A stretch of DNA of 11,167 nt from Acidobacteriota bacterium (GTDB lineage Bacteria > Acidobacteriota > Vicinamibacteria > Vicinamibacterales > UBA823): the NCBI GenBank assembly GCA_002714165.1, contig PAWT01000008.1:12370-23536 (forward strand), written 5' to 3'. Within the stretch, counting starts at the first letter, position 1; every line of letters begins with the position of its first letter. Shown piece after piece: positions 1-6,982 of this stretch. Made by a program: the position numbers and the translations under genes. The notes under the pieces were generated by a model. That model had not been told where the DNA came from and ran no database searches. It saw only the letters and a program-made list of their open reading frames with translations.

Positions 1-22
1 ATCCCTACTGCAGTGTTTACTA

Positions 23-46
23 ACCGCGCAGTCACACCTGCGCGGT
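23..46 (+). terminator. GC-rich hairpin, upstream terminator or leader structure
   Basis: A perfect 9-bp inverted repeat (ACCGCGCAG / CTGCGCGGT) closes a 6-base loop. No T-run follows, so it is not a textbook rho-independent terminator. It could end transcription of a gene left of the window or fold in the leader of the gene starting at 74. The fold is seen; the role is inferred. Confidence 0.4.
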
Positions 47-73
47 GGGCGACTGCAACAAAGGAGTGATGTT

Positions 74-373
74 ATGGCTGAGCGTCAGATTGGAATGGTT
101 ACGCATTACTTTGGCAAGCCTCGGGTCGGCATCGTCGCTCTTACTGGGCGCGTCGCGATAGGGGATAGGTTACGGTTCCTCGGTCACGGAGCTGACTTTC
201 AGCAGAAGGTCAAGTCGATGCAGGTTGACCATGCTGCTGTCGAAACCGCATCCGCTAGAACCGAGGTAGGGATTCGTGTCGGGCAGCGTGTCCGAGAGGG
301 GACTGAGGTGTATAAGGTGTCAGGTGGGAGCGAGGGATGGTTCGCGAGACTCAGAGGTGTCTTTACTGGCTAA
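74..373 (+). CDS. Translation elongation factor-like protein (EF-Tu domain 2-like beta-barrel)
   Basis: This 99-residue protein looks like the small stand-alone proteins built on EF-Tu domain 2, a beta-barrel also found attached to U32-family peptidases. The pattern is seen in the opening IGMVTHYFGKPRVGIVAL, the turn VAIGDRLRFLGHGADFQQKVKSMQ (split over residues 28-50), and VGIRVGQRVREGTEVYKV at 65-82. The family is about 85-100 residues, so it appears complete, with a slightly long, arginine- and aromatic-containing tail after residue 82. The start is supported by a strong Shine-Dalgarno, AAAGGAG at 60-66, seven bases before the ATG. No signal peptide or membrane segment is visible, so it should be cytoplasmic. 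Its molecular role is not well established; an RNA- or ribosome-related role is inferred from the fold. It converges with the propeller gene downstream. Confidence 0.8.
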   Translation: MAERQIGMVTHYFGKPRVGIVALTGRVAIGDRLRFLGHGADFQQKVKSMQVDHAAVETASARTEVGIRVGQRVREGTEVYKVSGGSEGWFARLRGVFTG

Positions 374-613
374 AGGCTCGGAAAACCCTTACGGCATGAA
401 CCTCTGGTTCACTCGTCACGATGACGTGCCAGCCACGCATCACTCACGCGTTCCCCTATGAACGGACGGCTCGCAAGATAGCTGCCCTGTTTTCGCCAGA
501 GAGTAGCGATGTAGGCAAACGCCGCACTGATAAGGTCAGAAAGCCTCAGAACATCCACGCCAAACGTTATCGGCGTTAGGACTTAGTAGCATTAACCTTG
601 CGGTAGGCGTCAC

Positions 614-1807
614 TCAGTCCTGCGTGGGCCAGAGTTCAGCGAGATTCGACCCCTTTTCGACCCTACCCATGCCACGGTAAACGAACTTCTGGAGACGCTT
701 TCCTTCCCAGGTCTCGGTGGTGTAAATGTTTCCTTTGGAATCAGTCTCAATACTGTGCACGCCGTAGAACTGCCCGGGTTGCCGGCCGCCGTCCCCGAAG
801 GAATACAGCACCTCAAGGGCTTTCCGATCCAGCACATGGATTTTCCGGTTCAAACCGTCGGCCAGGTACATAAAGCGCTGTTCCTCATCAGGTGAAAAGG
901 CTATCTCCCACGTAGAGCCAGCACTACGGGTCCGGGGCTCGACAAAAACTTCATTGACGTAGGTTCCATCCTGTTCGAAGACTTGCACCCGGTTCGACGT
1001 TCGGTCGCAGACGTAGACCAGACCGTCATTGGAGGGTTCGGCGCAATGGACGGGCCCACGGAACTGCTGCGCCGGCGGTGCATCAGGATCGAACGCGCCT
1101 AGGTCCACATCTTCCGGCCGGTTTCCATAAGCGCCCCAGTAGCGAAGGAACTCCCCGCTATCGGAGTCCACCACCACGACCCGCTTATTGCCGTAACCGT
1201 CCCCTATGAAGGCCTCGTCACCGTTCTGGTCGAAAGAGACTTTCGTGACCCTTGAGAAGTGGGTAGTGCTGTTGGAATCCACACCCTGTCCCGGCTCACC
1301 CACTTGCATCAGAAAACGGCCGTCCCGAGTAAACTTCAGGACATGGGAGTCGCCTTGGCCGTTCCCGCCGATCCAGATGTTATCTTTCGGGTCCACCTGT
1401 AGACCATGGTTAGAGGCGGGCCACGTGTAATCATCGTTGTTACTCGGGCCACCAAAGGAGCCAACGAGGTTGCCTTCAGGGTCGAATTCGAGGACATTAG
1501 GAGCCGCCTCACAGCACTCAGCGTCCGGTTGGCCCTCTCCAACATTCCCCTCGTTGCCGGGATTCAGACTCTGCCGACGGTGCACGATGAAAACGTGATC
1601 CCGCGAATCGATTCCGACGCCGATGGCGTTACCCAGGAGCCAGTGGTTCGGTAGTGGCTTGGGCCAAAAGGGGTCAACTTCGAACAGGGGCACCTCGACC
1701 ATGCTGCTTTGCATAGTCTCTGCCTTCTCACGCATGAGAGCTTCACTAGCGGCCAGAGCTAGGATGACCGCCAACAGGGTCAACGCGAGGAATGGTTTCG
1801 CTTTCAT
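614..1807 (-). CDS. Exported NHL-repeat six-bladed beta-propeller protein (PAL-like)
   Basis: A 397-residue protein with an N-terminal hydrophobic segment (residues 4-20, after two lysines) that fits a signal peptide or membrane anchor. The rest shows repeating NHL-type blades: VGIDSRDHVFIVHR near 64-77, LEFDPEGNLVGSFG near 106-119, LQVDPKDNIWIGGNG near 136-150, VLKFTRDGRFLMQVG near 156-170, VYVCDRTSNRVQVFEQDG near 264-281, and IETDSKGNIYTTE near 353-365. Histidines H134, H254 and H351 each sit just before a blade strand. This arrangement recalls the zinc-binding histidines of peptidylglycine alpha-amidating lyase (PAL), but the match is inferred by position only. Many bacterial PAL-like propellers have no proven substrate, so a periplasmic binding or lyase role is all that can be said. 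The start is supported by GGAGAAG (minus strand, about 1812-1818) upstream of the ATG. It is divergent from the lipoprotein peptidase gene at 2023. Confidence 0.75.
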   Translation of the reverse strand: MKAKPFLALTLLAVILALAASEALMREKAETMQSSMVEVPLFEVDPFWPKPLPNHWLLGNAIGVGIDSRDHVFIVHRRQSLNPGNEGNVGEGQPDAECCEAAPNVLEFDPEGNLVGSFGGPSNNDDYTWPASNHGLQVDPKDNIWIGGNGQGDSHVLKFTRDGRFLMQVGEPGQGVDSNSTTHFSRVTKVSFDQNGDEAFIGDGYGNKRVVVVDSDSGEFLRYWGAYGNRPEDVDLGAFDPDAPPAQQFRGPVHCAEPSNDGLVYVCDRTSNRVQVFEQDGTYVNEVFVEPRTRSAGSTWEIAFSPDEEQRFMYLADGLNRKIHVLDRKALEVLYSFGDGGRQPGQFYGVHSIETDSKGNIYTTETWEGKRLQKFVYRGMGRVEKGSNLAELWPTQD

Positions 1808-1872
1808 CAGTCTTCTCCATCGGCTTGGGACCGAACCGTAATCCCGACGTGTTGCATCGACATCGTAGCGTG

Positions 1873-1901
1873 ATTATGCTGCACACCTCATTTTACGTCC
1901 A
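1873..1901 (-). promoter_or_regulatory. Possible sigma70 promoter for the NHL propeller gene
   Basis: On the minus strand, TGGACG (1896-1901) and CATAAT (1873-1878) are separated by exactly 17 bases. They match the consensus at 4 of 6 and 5 of 6 positions. Transcription would start about 60 bases before the ATG of the propeller gene. Seen by eye only. Confidence 0.4.
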
Positions 1902-1956
1902 GTCACCCACGCTATGTGGGGTGTCGGGCCATCCGCCTGAAGCGCGAACCCGTTTG

Positions 1957-1986
1957 TTGAACCCGCCTACCGGCCGGCGGTAGAAT
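1957..1986 (+). promoter_or_regulatory. Sigma70-like promoter for the M24 peptidase pair
   Basis: TTGAAC (1957-1962) and TAGAAT (1981-1986) are separated by 18 bases, about 37 bases before the ATG at 2023. The spacer overlaps a perfect inverted repeat, CTACCG (1967-1972) / CGGTAG (1978-1983), around GCCGG; this could be a repressor site or a chance effect of GC richness. The box wording closely matches promoters found later in the cassette array (9194-9222 and 11053-11081), which supports reading all of them as real promoters. Confidence 0.55.
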
Positions 1987-2022
1987 GCAAGGCTCTCGGT
2001 AAATAGGCGTCGGAGGAATCGC

Positions 2023-3489
2023 ATGACTGGTTGGAATGAACGTCACATCGGCCTTGCCGCGGGCGCTATTGTTGTACTGAGCATAGCCTCGTGCGCGCCG
2101 CAGGAACCACACCAAGGCACACACACGGACACTGGTCGCGACCCGGTTGAACTGTTTGATGGCCGCGTGATTCCGGCGATGCCTGAGTTGCTCGGTATAC
2201 GCGATCAGTATGGGCTACGCCTTGACTGGCTCGCGCAGAAGCGCGAGATGCTCCTTGACATGATGCGGGAGCACGAAATCGAGATGTGGATCGTGGTGAG
2301 CGAGGAATTCCACCCTGACCCTGTGACCCAGTATGTCGCGCCGCCACTGCACTACACGCGCCGTCGAGACGTGATGGTGTTTGTAGATGCCGGAGAAGAG
2401 GGGCTCGCGAGCTACTCGGACTACTGGAGGCCGACTGCGGACTACAGTCGATTTTTTGATCCCATGCCAGTCTCGCGAAATGCTCGAAACATCCAGGATA
2501 CTCGTGCTGGCCTACTGACACTGTGGGAGCGCTACGAGCCTGCAACCATCGGTTTGAATATGGGTGGAGCCCGCGGTCATGACAGCACCATTACTCACGA
2601 CAGCTACAAATTCTTGGTGGAGACGATGGGTCGTGAGGCCGAATTAAGATTCGTTTCGGCCGCCGGTTTGATTGAGGATGTGTTTGATACTCGACTCGCA
2701 AGTGAGCTTGAACCTTACCGGTCTTTGGTGCTGGCCACCGACGTGATTGCGCAGACGGCTCTTTCGAACGAGGTCATTACCCCTGGTGTGACGCGGGCAG
2801 TGGACATTAAATGGTTCTTTGAAGAGTCGGTGGCCGAGTTAGGTGTGGGTGGCAAGCCCTGGTTCGAGATCCACGTAGCGGTCCAGCGTTTCGATCCGGA
2901 AACCGGCACCATGATTCCGTACGTGCATCCCGCCCCGGACGATCTCATTTTTCAGCGGGGAGACATCATACATTTGGACTGCGGCTTTGATTATCTAGGC
3001 TTTGCCAGTGATTGGCAGAAAGTGGCCTACATCTTGCGCGAAGGCGAACGAACTGTGCCTCAGGGCCTCCGGACTGCGCTCAGCAACGCAAACCTTGTAC
3101 ATGAAGCGTTCGCGTCGGAGTCTCGACCTGGAATGACTGGTTGGGAGGCTACGTTGGCTATAGCGAGAAAGCTCGAAGGAGTGGATTTCCTGCCGAGCCT
3201 TTACTCTCACGCCATCGGCTACCACGGCCATGCCCTGGGACCGTCCATCAACGCTCGCGACATGGACCTGTCCTCTCCGACCTATGGCTATAGTGGCTCA
3301 ACGTCACCCGAAGGGGATTCTTACCTCCGCGACGGCGCCTACCGTTCCATCGAGTTCAGTGCGACCACTGCCGTACCCGAATATGACGGTGGTACGGTGA
3401 CGATCCCCATGGAAGACGACGCTTATCTAACCACGAATGGCTACATTTATTTCCGGCCGTACCAGACTGAGTGGTACGTGATTCGCTAA
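2023..3489 (+). CDS. M24-family metallopeptidase-like lipoprotein
   Basis: A 488-residue protein with a creatinase/aminopeptidase P (M24) fold. Residues 11-24 form a hydrophobic stretch ending in a lipobox, IASC with C24, so it should be a lipoprotein on the periplasmic side. An N-terminal creatinase-like domain covers roughly 60-230, and the catalytic 'pita-bread' domain roughly 230-480. The five expected metal ligands can be placed: D319 and D330 in HLDCGFDYLGFASDWQK, H403 in YHGHALG, E444 in RSIEFSA, and E464 in IPMEDDAYL. The sequence around them departs from classic aminopeptidase P (SDWQK for SDxTR, IEFSA for IEPG), so it is a divergent subfamily and the proline-specific dipeptidase activity is inferred. 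The start has a good Shine-Dalgarno (GGAGG, 2012-2016). The next gene starts 17 bases after the stop, which suggests co-transcription. Confidence 0.85.
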   Translation: MTGWNERHIGLAAGAIVVLSIASCAPQEPHQGTHTDTGRDPVELFDGRVIPAMPELLGIRDQYGLRLDWLAQKREMLLDMMREHEIEMWIVVSEEFHPDPVTQYVAPPLHYTRRRDVMVFVDAGEEGLASYSDYWRPTADYSRFFDPMPVSRNARNIQDTRAGLLTLWERYEPATIGLNMGGARGHDSTITHDSYKFLVETMGREAELRFVSAAGLIEDVFDTRLASELEPYRSLVLATDVIAQTALSNEVITPGVTRAVDIKWFFEESVAELGVGGKPWFEIHVAVQRFDPETGTMIPYVHPAPDDLIFQRGDIIHLDCGFDYLGFASDWQKVAYILREGERTVPQGLRTALSNANLVHEAFASESRPGMTGWEATLAIARKLEGVDFLPSLYSHAIGYHGHALGPSINARDMDLSSPTYGYSGSTSPEGDSYLRDGAYRSIEFSATTAVPEYDGGTVTIPMEDDAYLTTNGYIYFRPYQTEWYVIR

Positions 3490-3506
3490 AGGGTAAGGAA
3501 CTGACC

Positions 3507-4886
3507 ATGAGAAGAAGACCCCTACTTTTGATTCTAGCGCTGACCTTGGTGGTGACTCCGCTGGAGGCCCAACGGGCTTATGAACCTCCGGATAAGGAAA
3601 CTCACCAGCAACGTCGGGAAAACTTCCTTGAAGCTATGGACGGTGGTATTGCCGTCATCGTCGCCGCCCATAAGGACCAGGAACGGATCTACGAGTTCTT
3701 CGTGGACCATTCGGACCTCCACGACTTCATCTATCTGACGGGGTTGGAAGGGACTGACGCTTGGGAGTCAGCCTTGGTGTTAGCTCCTGACGCCGAGACC
3801 TACCGAGAAATTCTTTACACCTCCCAGGACCTGGACGGAATTCAGGAGAAGACAGGTATTGCACATGTGTATCCTTACGCGCTCTTTATGGAGCACCTAT
3901 CTGACGGAATCACTGATTATTCCCTCCTTCGGACCCATCAACGTGGTGTCAAGCCAGTTGCGACTGACCTATCGCGGGCCCTAGGCGAAGAGAAGCACAT
4001 CTACTTCAATTACCAGCGGTTCCTGAACCTAGCAGCGACGCCTCCAGAGCGGCTCGATATTGCGAACCGGCTCCGATACTTCTCGCCGGAGGTGCAGGTG
4101 AAAGACGCATCTGACATCTTGAACCGCCTGCGGATGATCCACGACGAAGCTGGGATTGAACTTCTCAGGAAAGCCTCGGACATCACGGTTCAGGCGTTTA
4201 TGGAGTCGGCCAAGGCAGTCCGGGAGGAGATGACCACACAGCAGATCGCTGCTATCGTGAACTTCACCTTCGAGTACGAACACGCAGCGCCCTCGTTTCG
4301 GACCAACGTTACCCCCTCTGGTCCTGGTGTTCCGGTGCGGAGCGGAGGTCGGGACTGGCCAATCGGGATCAGTCCTCGGCTCGGACCCTGGCCCGTGAGT
4401 AATGGCCAGATGATCAGCTACGATATCGGAGCTGAGTATGCTCACTACACTTCGGACTTCGGCCGTACCATTCCGGTGAGCGGCAGGTATACCCCAGAGC
4501 AACGACGCGTCGCCGAAATTGTGACGCGCATCCAAAAGCAGACCATCGCTGCGGTGAAACCAGGTGGGACATTTACCGAAAGCCAGGCACTAAAGGATAG
4601 GCTCATGACCGAGGCGGGATTGGGTGATGTGACCGGAACCTACGGTATCTCACATTTCGTTGGGATGGAGATTCACGATGTGGGTTTCTACGACATTCCC
4701 TGGGAGCCAGGTATGTGTTTCGTCATCGAGTGGAGAGTGACCCAGGAGGATTTTTCGATTCGTTTCGAGGATGTGATTCTTGTAACAGAGGACGGGCACG
4801 AGTGGCTTACAGAGCACTCCCCAATTGAGCCAGACGAGATAGAGGCTCTTATGGCTCAGACGGGGATTTGGGAAGAAGGACGTTGA
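3507..4886 (+). CDS. Exported M24B aminopeptidase P-family metallopeptidase
   Basis: A 459-residue protein. I chose the ATG at 3507 over one at 3471. It is preceded by TAAGGAA at about 3494-3500 and opens directly on a signal peptide (MRRRPLLLILALTLVVTPLE, then AQ, a typical cleavage site after A21). The longer form would put 12 unrelated residues in front and overlap the previous gene. An N-terminal domain covers about 30-195, and the M24 domain about 205-440. All five metal ligands are in place: D306 and D317 in YDIGAEYAHYTSDFGRT, H383 in ISHFVGMEIHDVG, E408 in FVIEW, and E421 in IRFEDVIL. Likely role: release of N-terminal residues next to proline, or dipeptide cleavage, in the periplasm. 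The second E motif is IEW rather than IEPG. The last codons overlap, in another frame, an integrase-like remnant, so the C-terminus may have been altered at the junction with the mobile array. Confidence 0.87.
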   Translation: MRRRPLLLILALTLVVTPLEAQRAYEPPDKETHQQRRENFLEAMDGGIAVIVAAHKDQERIYEFFVDHSDLHDFIYLTGLEGTDAWESALVLAPDAETYREILYTSQDLDGIQEKTGIAHVYPYALFMEHLSDGITDYSLLRTHQRGVKPVATDLSRALGEEKHIYFNYQRFLNLAATPPERLDIANRLRYFSPEVQVKDASDILNRLRMIHDEAGIELLRKASDITVQAFMESAKAVREEMTTQQIAAIVNFTFEYEHAAPSFRTNVTPSGPGVPVRSGGRDWPIGISPRLGPWPVSNGQMISYDIGAEYAHYTSDFGRTIPVSGRYTPEQRRVAEIVTRIQKQTIAAVKPGGTFTESQALKDRLMTEAGLGDVTGTYGISHFVGMEIHDVGFYDIPWEPGMCFVIEWRVTQEDFSIRFEDVILVTEDGHEWLTEHSPIEPDEIEALMAQTGIWEEGR

Positions 4887-4978
4887 CGACCTACGCGCAC
4901 GTGCTCGATAAGGTGCTGCCCGACACAACCACCGCAGAACTCATCGAGTGCGCACATTTCGGTAGGGAAGTTGATTAG
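4883..4978 (+). pseudogene. Remnant of a tyrosine integrase C-terminus
   Basis: Read in the frame that starts at 4883, this stretch encodes LTTYAHVLDKVLPDTTTAEL, then about ten more residues to a TAG at 4976-4978. TTYAHVLD is the usual form of the end of phage-type tyrosine recombinases, where the Y is the nucleophile and a short helix follows. The catalytic R, K, HxxR and second H regions are missing: upstream DNA in this frame belongs to the M24 gene read in another frame. It has no start codon or ribosome site of its own. I infer a decayed integrase left at the left border of the array. The match is short (about 31 codons), so chance resemblance is possible. Confidence 0.45.
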
Positions 4979-4990
4979 GAAACACTGGTA

Positions 4991-5003
4991 GCAGTTCAAC
5001 TGC
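4991..5003. repeat. Short perfect inverted repeat before the sugar kinase gene
   Basis: GCAGTT and AACTGC flank a single C, 10 bases before the start of the kinase gene and just after the integrase-like remnant. It may be an operator, part of a decayed recombination site, or chance. Confidence 0.3.
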
Positions 5004-5012
5004 CTCGAAGGT

Positions 5013-5927
5013 ATGTCTGAAGCTCTCGTTTTTGGAAGCGTGAACATAGACCAGGTTGTCTATTTACCTAGACCACCTAAAGTGGGCGAAACGCTAGAAG
5101 GAGAGAGTGTCGAAACCTTCTTAGGAGGAAAGGCTGCTAATCAAGCCGTCGCCCTCGCAAGGTTAGGCACGTCTGTTTCCTTTGTTGGCAATGTAGGTCA
5201 AGACTCCTTTGGGGAGGAACTCGTCTCCTCTCTGTCAAATGAAGACATCGATATTTCAATGCTAGGTTCTGTAAATGAAAAAACAGGAACCGCATTCATT
5301 TATGTCTTTGATAATTCTGAAAATCAGATTATTTACATTCCAGGGGCGAATAAACTAACAAACCATAACCAAGTCACATCGGAGAGCCTAGAAACGGCCA
5401 ATGTAGTGGTTAGCCCAATGGAAGTTAATCCTGATCAGGTTGAGAAGCTATTTGTTAAGTCAAAGAACCGTGGCTGTTTAAATATTCTTAATCTTGCGCC
5501 ATTTAAGAAGCCAAGTGACCAGCTTCTCTCTAATACGGATGTTTTAGTGTTAAACGAAACGGAGTTTTCGCTTTTTGCAGACTTAGATGGTCCTGTGTCT
5601 TCTGACGTAGACAAACTAAAAAACGAACTGAAGAACTTAAATCTTGATAATAGATTGTCGTTGATAGTGACTTTGGGAGATCAAGGATTAATTTATTTTC
5701 AAAATAATCACATGGACTTCATTGAGGCAAAGAAAGTTAATGCAGTAGATACAGTTGGTTCAGGAGACTGTTTTGTCGGGGCTCTTTCACATTCGCTCTT
5801 GAACGGTAAATCCTTAAGAGACTCTTGTGAGTTTGCAAATAGAGCTGCAGCTATTTCAGTCACCAAAAAAGGAGCCGCAACCTCAATGCCGAAAATAGAA
5901 GAGGTAATCACCTTTTTTCAGGAATAG
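5013..5927 (+). CDS. PfkB-family sugar kinase, ribokinase-like
   Basis: A 304-residue protein, the normal length for ribokinase, that would phosphorylate a sugar (probably ribose or a related pentose or ketose) with ATP in the cytoplasm. Family motifs are clear: GSVNIDQVVYLPRPPKVGET at 8-27, the PfkB signature GGKAANQAVALARLG at 38-52, FVGNVGQDSFG at 57-67, NETE at 181-184, TLGDQG at 220-225, and the ATP/anion-hole signature DTVGSGDCFVGAL at 246-258 with D252 as likely base. The ATG at 5013 gives the expected N-terminus, but its AAGG is only one or two bases away, so initiation may be weak. Codon use and base composition are clearly more AT-rich than the chromosomal genes to the left, a sign of transfer. 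Exact substrate cannot be told from sequence. Confidence 0.85.
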   Translation: MSEALVFGSVNIDQVVYLPRPPKVGETLEGESVETFLGGKAANQAVALARLGTSVSFVGNVGQDSFGEELVSSLSNEDIDISMLGSVNEKTGTAFIYVFDNSENQIIYIPGANKLTNHNQVTSESLETANVVVSPMEVNPDQVEKLFVKSKNRGCLNILNLAPFKKPSDQLLSNTDVLVLNETEFSLFADLDGPVSSDVDKLKNELKNLNLDNRLSLIVTLGDQGLIYFQNNHMDFIEAKKVNAVDTVGSGDCFVGALSHSLLNGKSLRDSCEFANRAAAISVTKKGAATSMPKIEEVITFFQE

Positions 5928-5954
5928 GACTTTCGTTGAGTTTTCAGTAGAAAC

Positions 5955-5998
5955 TGAGCCGCCTCGGAATCGAAACGCGAACATTTAAGGCGGAGTCT
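5955..5998 (-). repeat. Decayed tRNA-Lys 3'-half fragment
   Basis: The plus strand reads TGAGCCGCCTCGGAATCGAA, close to the T-arm and acceptor part of the later copies (for example 9972-9991). It then continues with more changes (ACGCGAAC for ACCGGGAAC) and ends in an AGTCT that matches the anticodon stem. No tRNA 5' half follows. It lies between two convergent genes and touches the stop codon of the PhyH gene. The oldest-looking of the five copies. Confidence 0.65.
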
Positions 5999-6858
5999 TA
6001 GACTTTCGAAAGCACTTTATAGCGTAGAAAATAGGCGAGCATCTTCCAAGTGGGTATCTTGTACACGCCCAGAGCATCCGGATCAGACCCAAGCTCAACT
6101 AAGCTAGGCAAAGAAGCTGAAGAGCAGTTGGACAAATAAACTTCGCTTTGCCGCTTAGACAAAGACTGTAGAAAGCTATTTTTCACCAAATGATCTTTAG
6201 CAGGAGAATCTTTTTGGAAATATTGCATCATGAGTATTTCTCGACCGGGCGCTTTAAATTTTGGTAATTGATGCCAGATTCCCCGATGAAAAATTATCAA
6301 CGTACCTTTGCGTCCAATAGTTCTTTTAAACGGTTTTGATTTAAATGGTGATTTCCTTATATCAATGTATGTTGCATCATCAATTGCATTTTTTAATAAA
6401 TAACCTTCTTTTATTTCTGTGGCATGAGAGTGTGGAACGAATTCGGTAAGGCCTGTTTCCTCACTTGGATTAGTTAAATAGAGAAAAATCGATAGCCCAC
6501 CACCTCTATCACTATGGAGTCTTATGCCTTTCTCTGGAAATATCTTTCTTTGTAGACTCAATGATCCTAGGGTCACACTTGTTTGGAAATAATTCTCCAG
6601 GAAATTGATAAATTGATCATCAAGCGCCAATTTAAGAGCATCTAAACTGCACAGACCAACATGTTCTATCCATTGATTGTTTCCTATAATCAAGGAAGAG
6701 ATCCTGTTGTTAAAACCTACTTTCTCCAACCATGGAGACGTCTCTTTTCTTATTAGATTAATGGTCTGCTCCGAGATGAAATCCGGAAGCACAAGTACGC
6801 CTTGCTCTTTTAAAGCGTCAAGATGGGTTTGGTTTAACTTGGAAAAAGTTTCCTGCAT
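5998..6858 (-). CDS. Phytanoyl-CoA dioxygenase (PhyH) family protein
   Basis: A 286-residue protein with the double-stranded beta-helix pattern of Fe(II)/2-oxoglutarate dioxygenases. The iron triad is visible as H115 and D117 in RLHSDRGGGLSIFLYL and H196 in RGIWHQLPKFKAPGRE, with R206 a candidate for binding the 2-oxoglutarate carboxylate. A conserved TEFVPHSHATE lies at 138-148. The family hydroxylates varied small molecules and lipids; the substrate here cannot be told. It is the only gene on the minus strand in the array and is AT-rich like the kinase before it. A TATAAT on the minus strand (6880-6885) lies about 22 bases upstream of the start, so the leader would be very short; only a weak AAGG is seen as a ribosome site. 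Its stop codon abuts the tRNA fragment at 5955-5998. Confidence 0.8.
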   Translation of the reverse strand: MQETFSKLNQTHLDALKEQGVLVLPDFISEQTINLIRKETSPWLEKVGFNNRISSLIIGNNQWIEHVGLCSLDALKLALDDQFINFLENYFQTSVTLGSLSLQRKIFPEKGIRLHSDRGGGLSIFLYLTNPSEETGLTEFVPHSHATEIKEGYLLKNAIDDATYIDIRKSPFKSKPFKRTIGRKGTLIIFHRGIWHQLPKFKAPGREILMMQYFQKDSPAKDHLVKNSFLQSLSKRQSEVYLSNCSSASLPSLVELGSDPDALGVYKIPTWKMLAYFLRYKVLSKV

Positions 6859-6879
6859 ATGGTCGATTTAGCCTTGACC

Positions 6880-6885
6880 ATTATA
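6880..6885 (-). promoter_or_regulatory. Perfect -10 box upstream of the PhyH gene
   Basis: TATAAT on the minus strand, with no convincing -35 box at 16-18 bases. If used, transcription begins about 14 bases before the ATG at 6858. Confidence 0.35.
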
Positions 6886-6903
6886 ATGACGGAAAAAGTG
6901 ACA

Positions 6904-6951
6904 CGCGGTCACGTACCGTCTTATTTTTTCAGTTTACTTAGGAAAAAGTGG
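6904..6951. repeat. Right-end cassette repeat, copy 1 (matches 10838-10885)
   Basis: By my count, 44 of 48 bases match 10838-10885, both times directly left of, and running into, a tRNA-Lys fragment. It contains CGCGGTCACG, related to the arm-type motif right of the fragments, and TTTACTTAGGAAAAA. The A-run is the complement of a T-run after the tRNA CCA end. Just left of it, ATGACGGAAAAAGTG (6886-6900) is repeated exactly at 9957-9971, where it also abuts a tRNA fragment; here it looks like an older, interrupted boundary. Confidence 0.7.
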
Positions 6952-6971
6952 TGAGCCGCCCCGGAATCGAA
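6949..6971 (-). repeat. Truncated tRNA-Lys 3'-end fragment
   Basis: Twenty-three bases from TGG (complement of CCA) through the acceptor strand and part of the T-arm match the intact copies, with TCGAA as at 9045. The match then stops abruptly, and the aldolase gene begins 11 bases later. The anticodon arm and the whole conserved tail with its promoter are missing here. Confidence 0.75.
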
Positions 6972-6982
6972 ATGGAAGAATT

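Noticed and set aside
409..558. A 49-codon minus-strand reading frame from a GTG in the gap after the first gene
   Set aside because: The translation looks protein-like in places, but there is no ribosome site and I recognise no homologue. The gap 374-613 otherwise shows nothing I can name.
2066..2545. A 159-residue minus-strand reading frame inside the first M24 gene
   Set aside because: It lies opposite a gene with clear lipoprotein and metal-ligand motifs; a shadow of GC-rich coding sequence.
4988..5012. A sixth, very decayed tRNA fragment before the sugar kinase gene
   Set aside because: CTGGTAGC and CTCGAAGG recall TGGTGAGCC and TCGAACCGG, but the match needs gaps and is too weak to claim.
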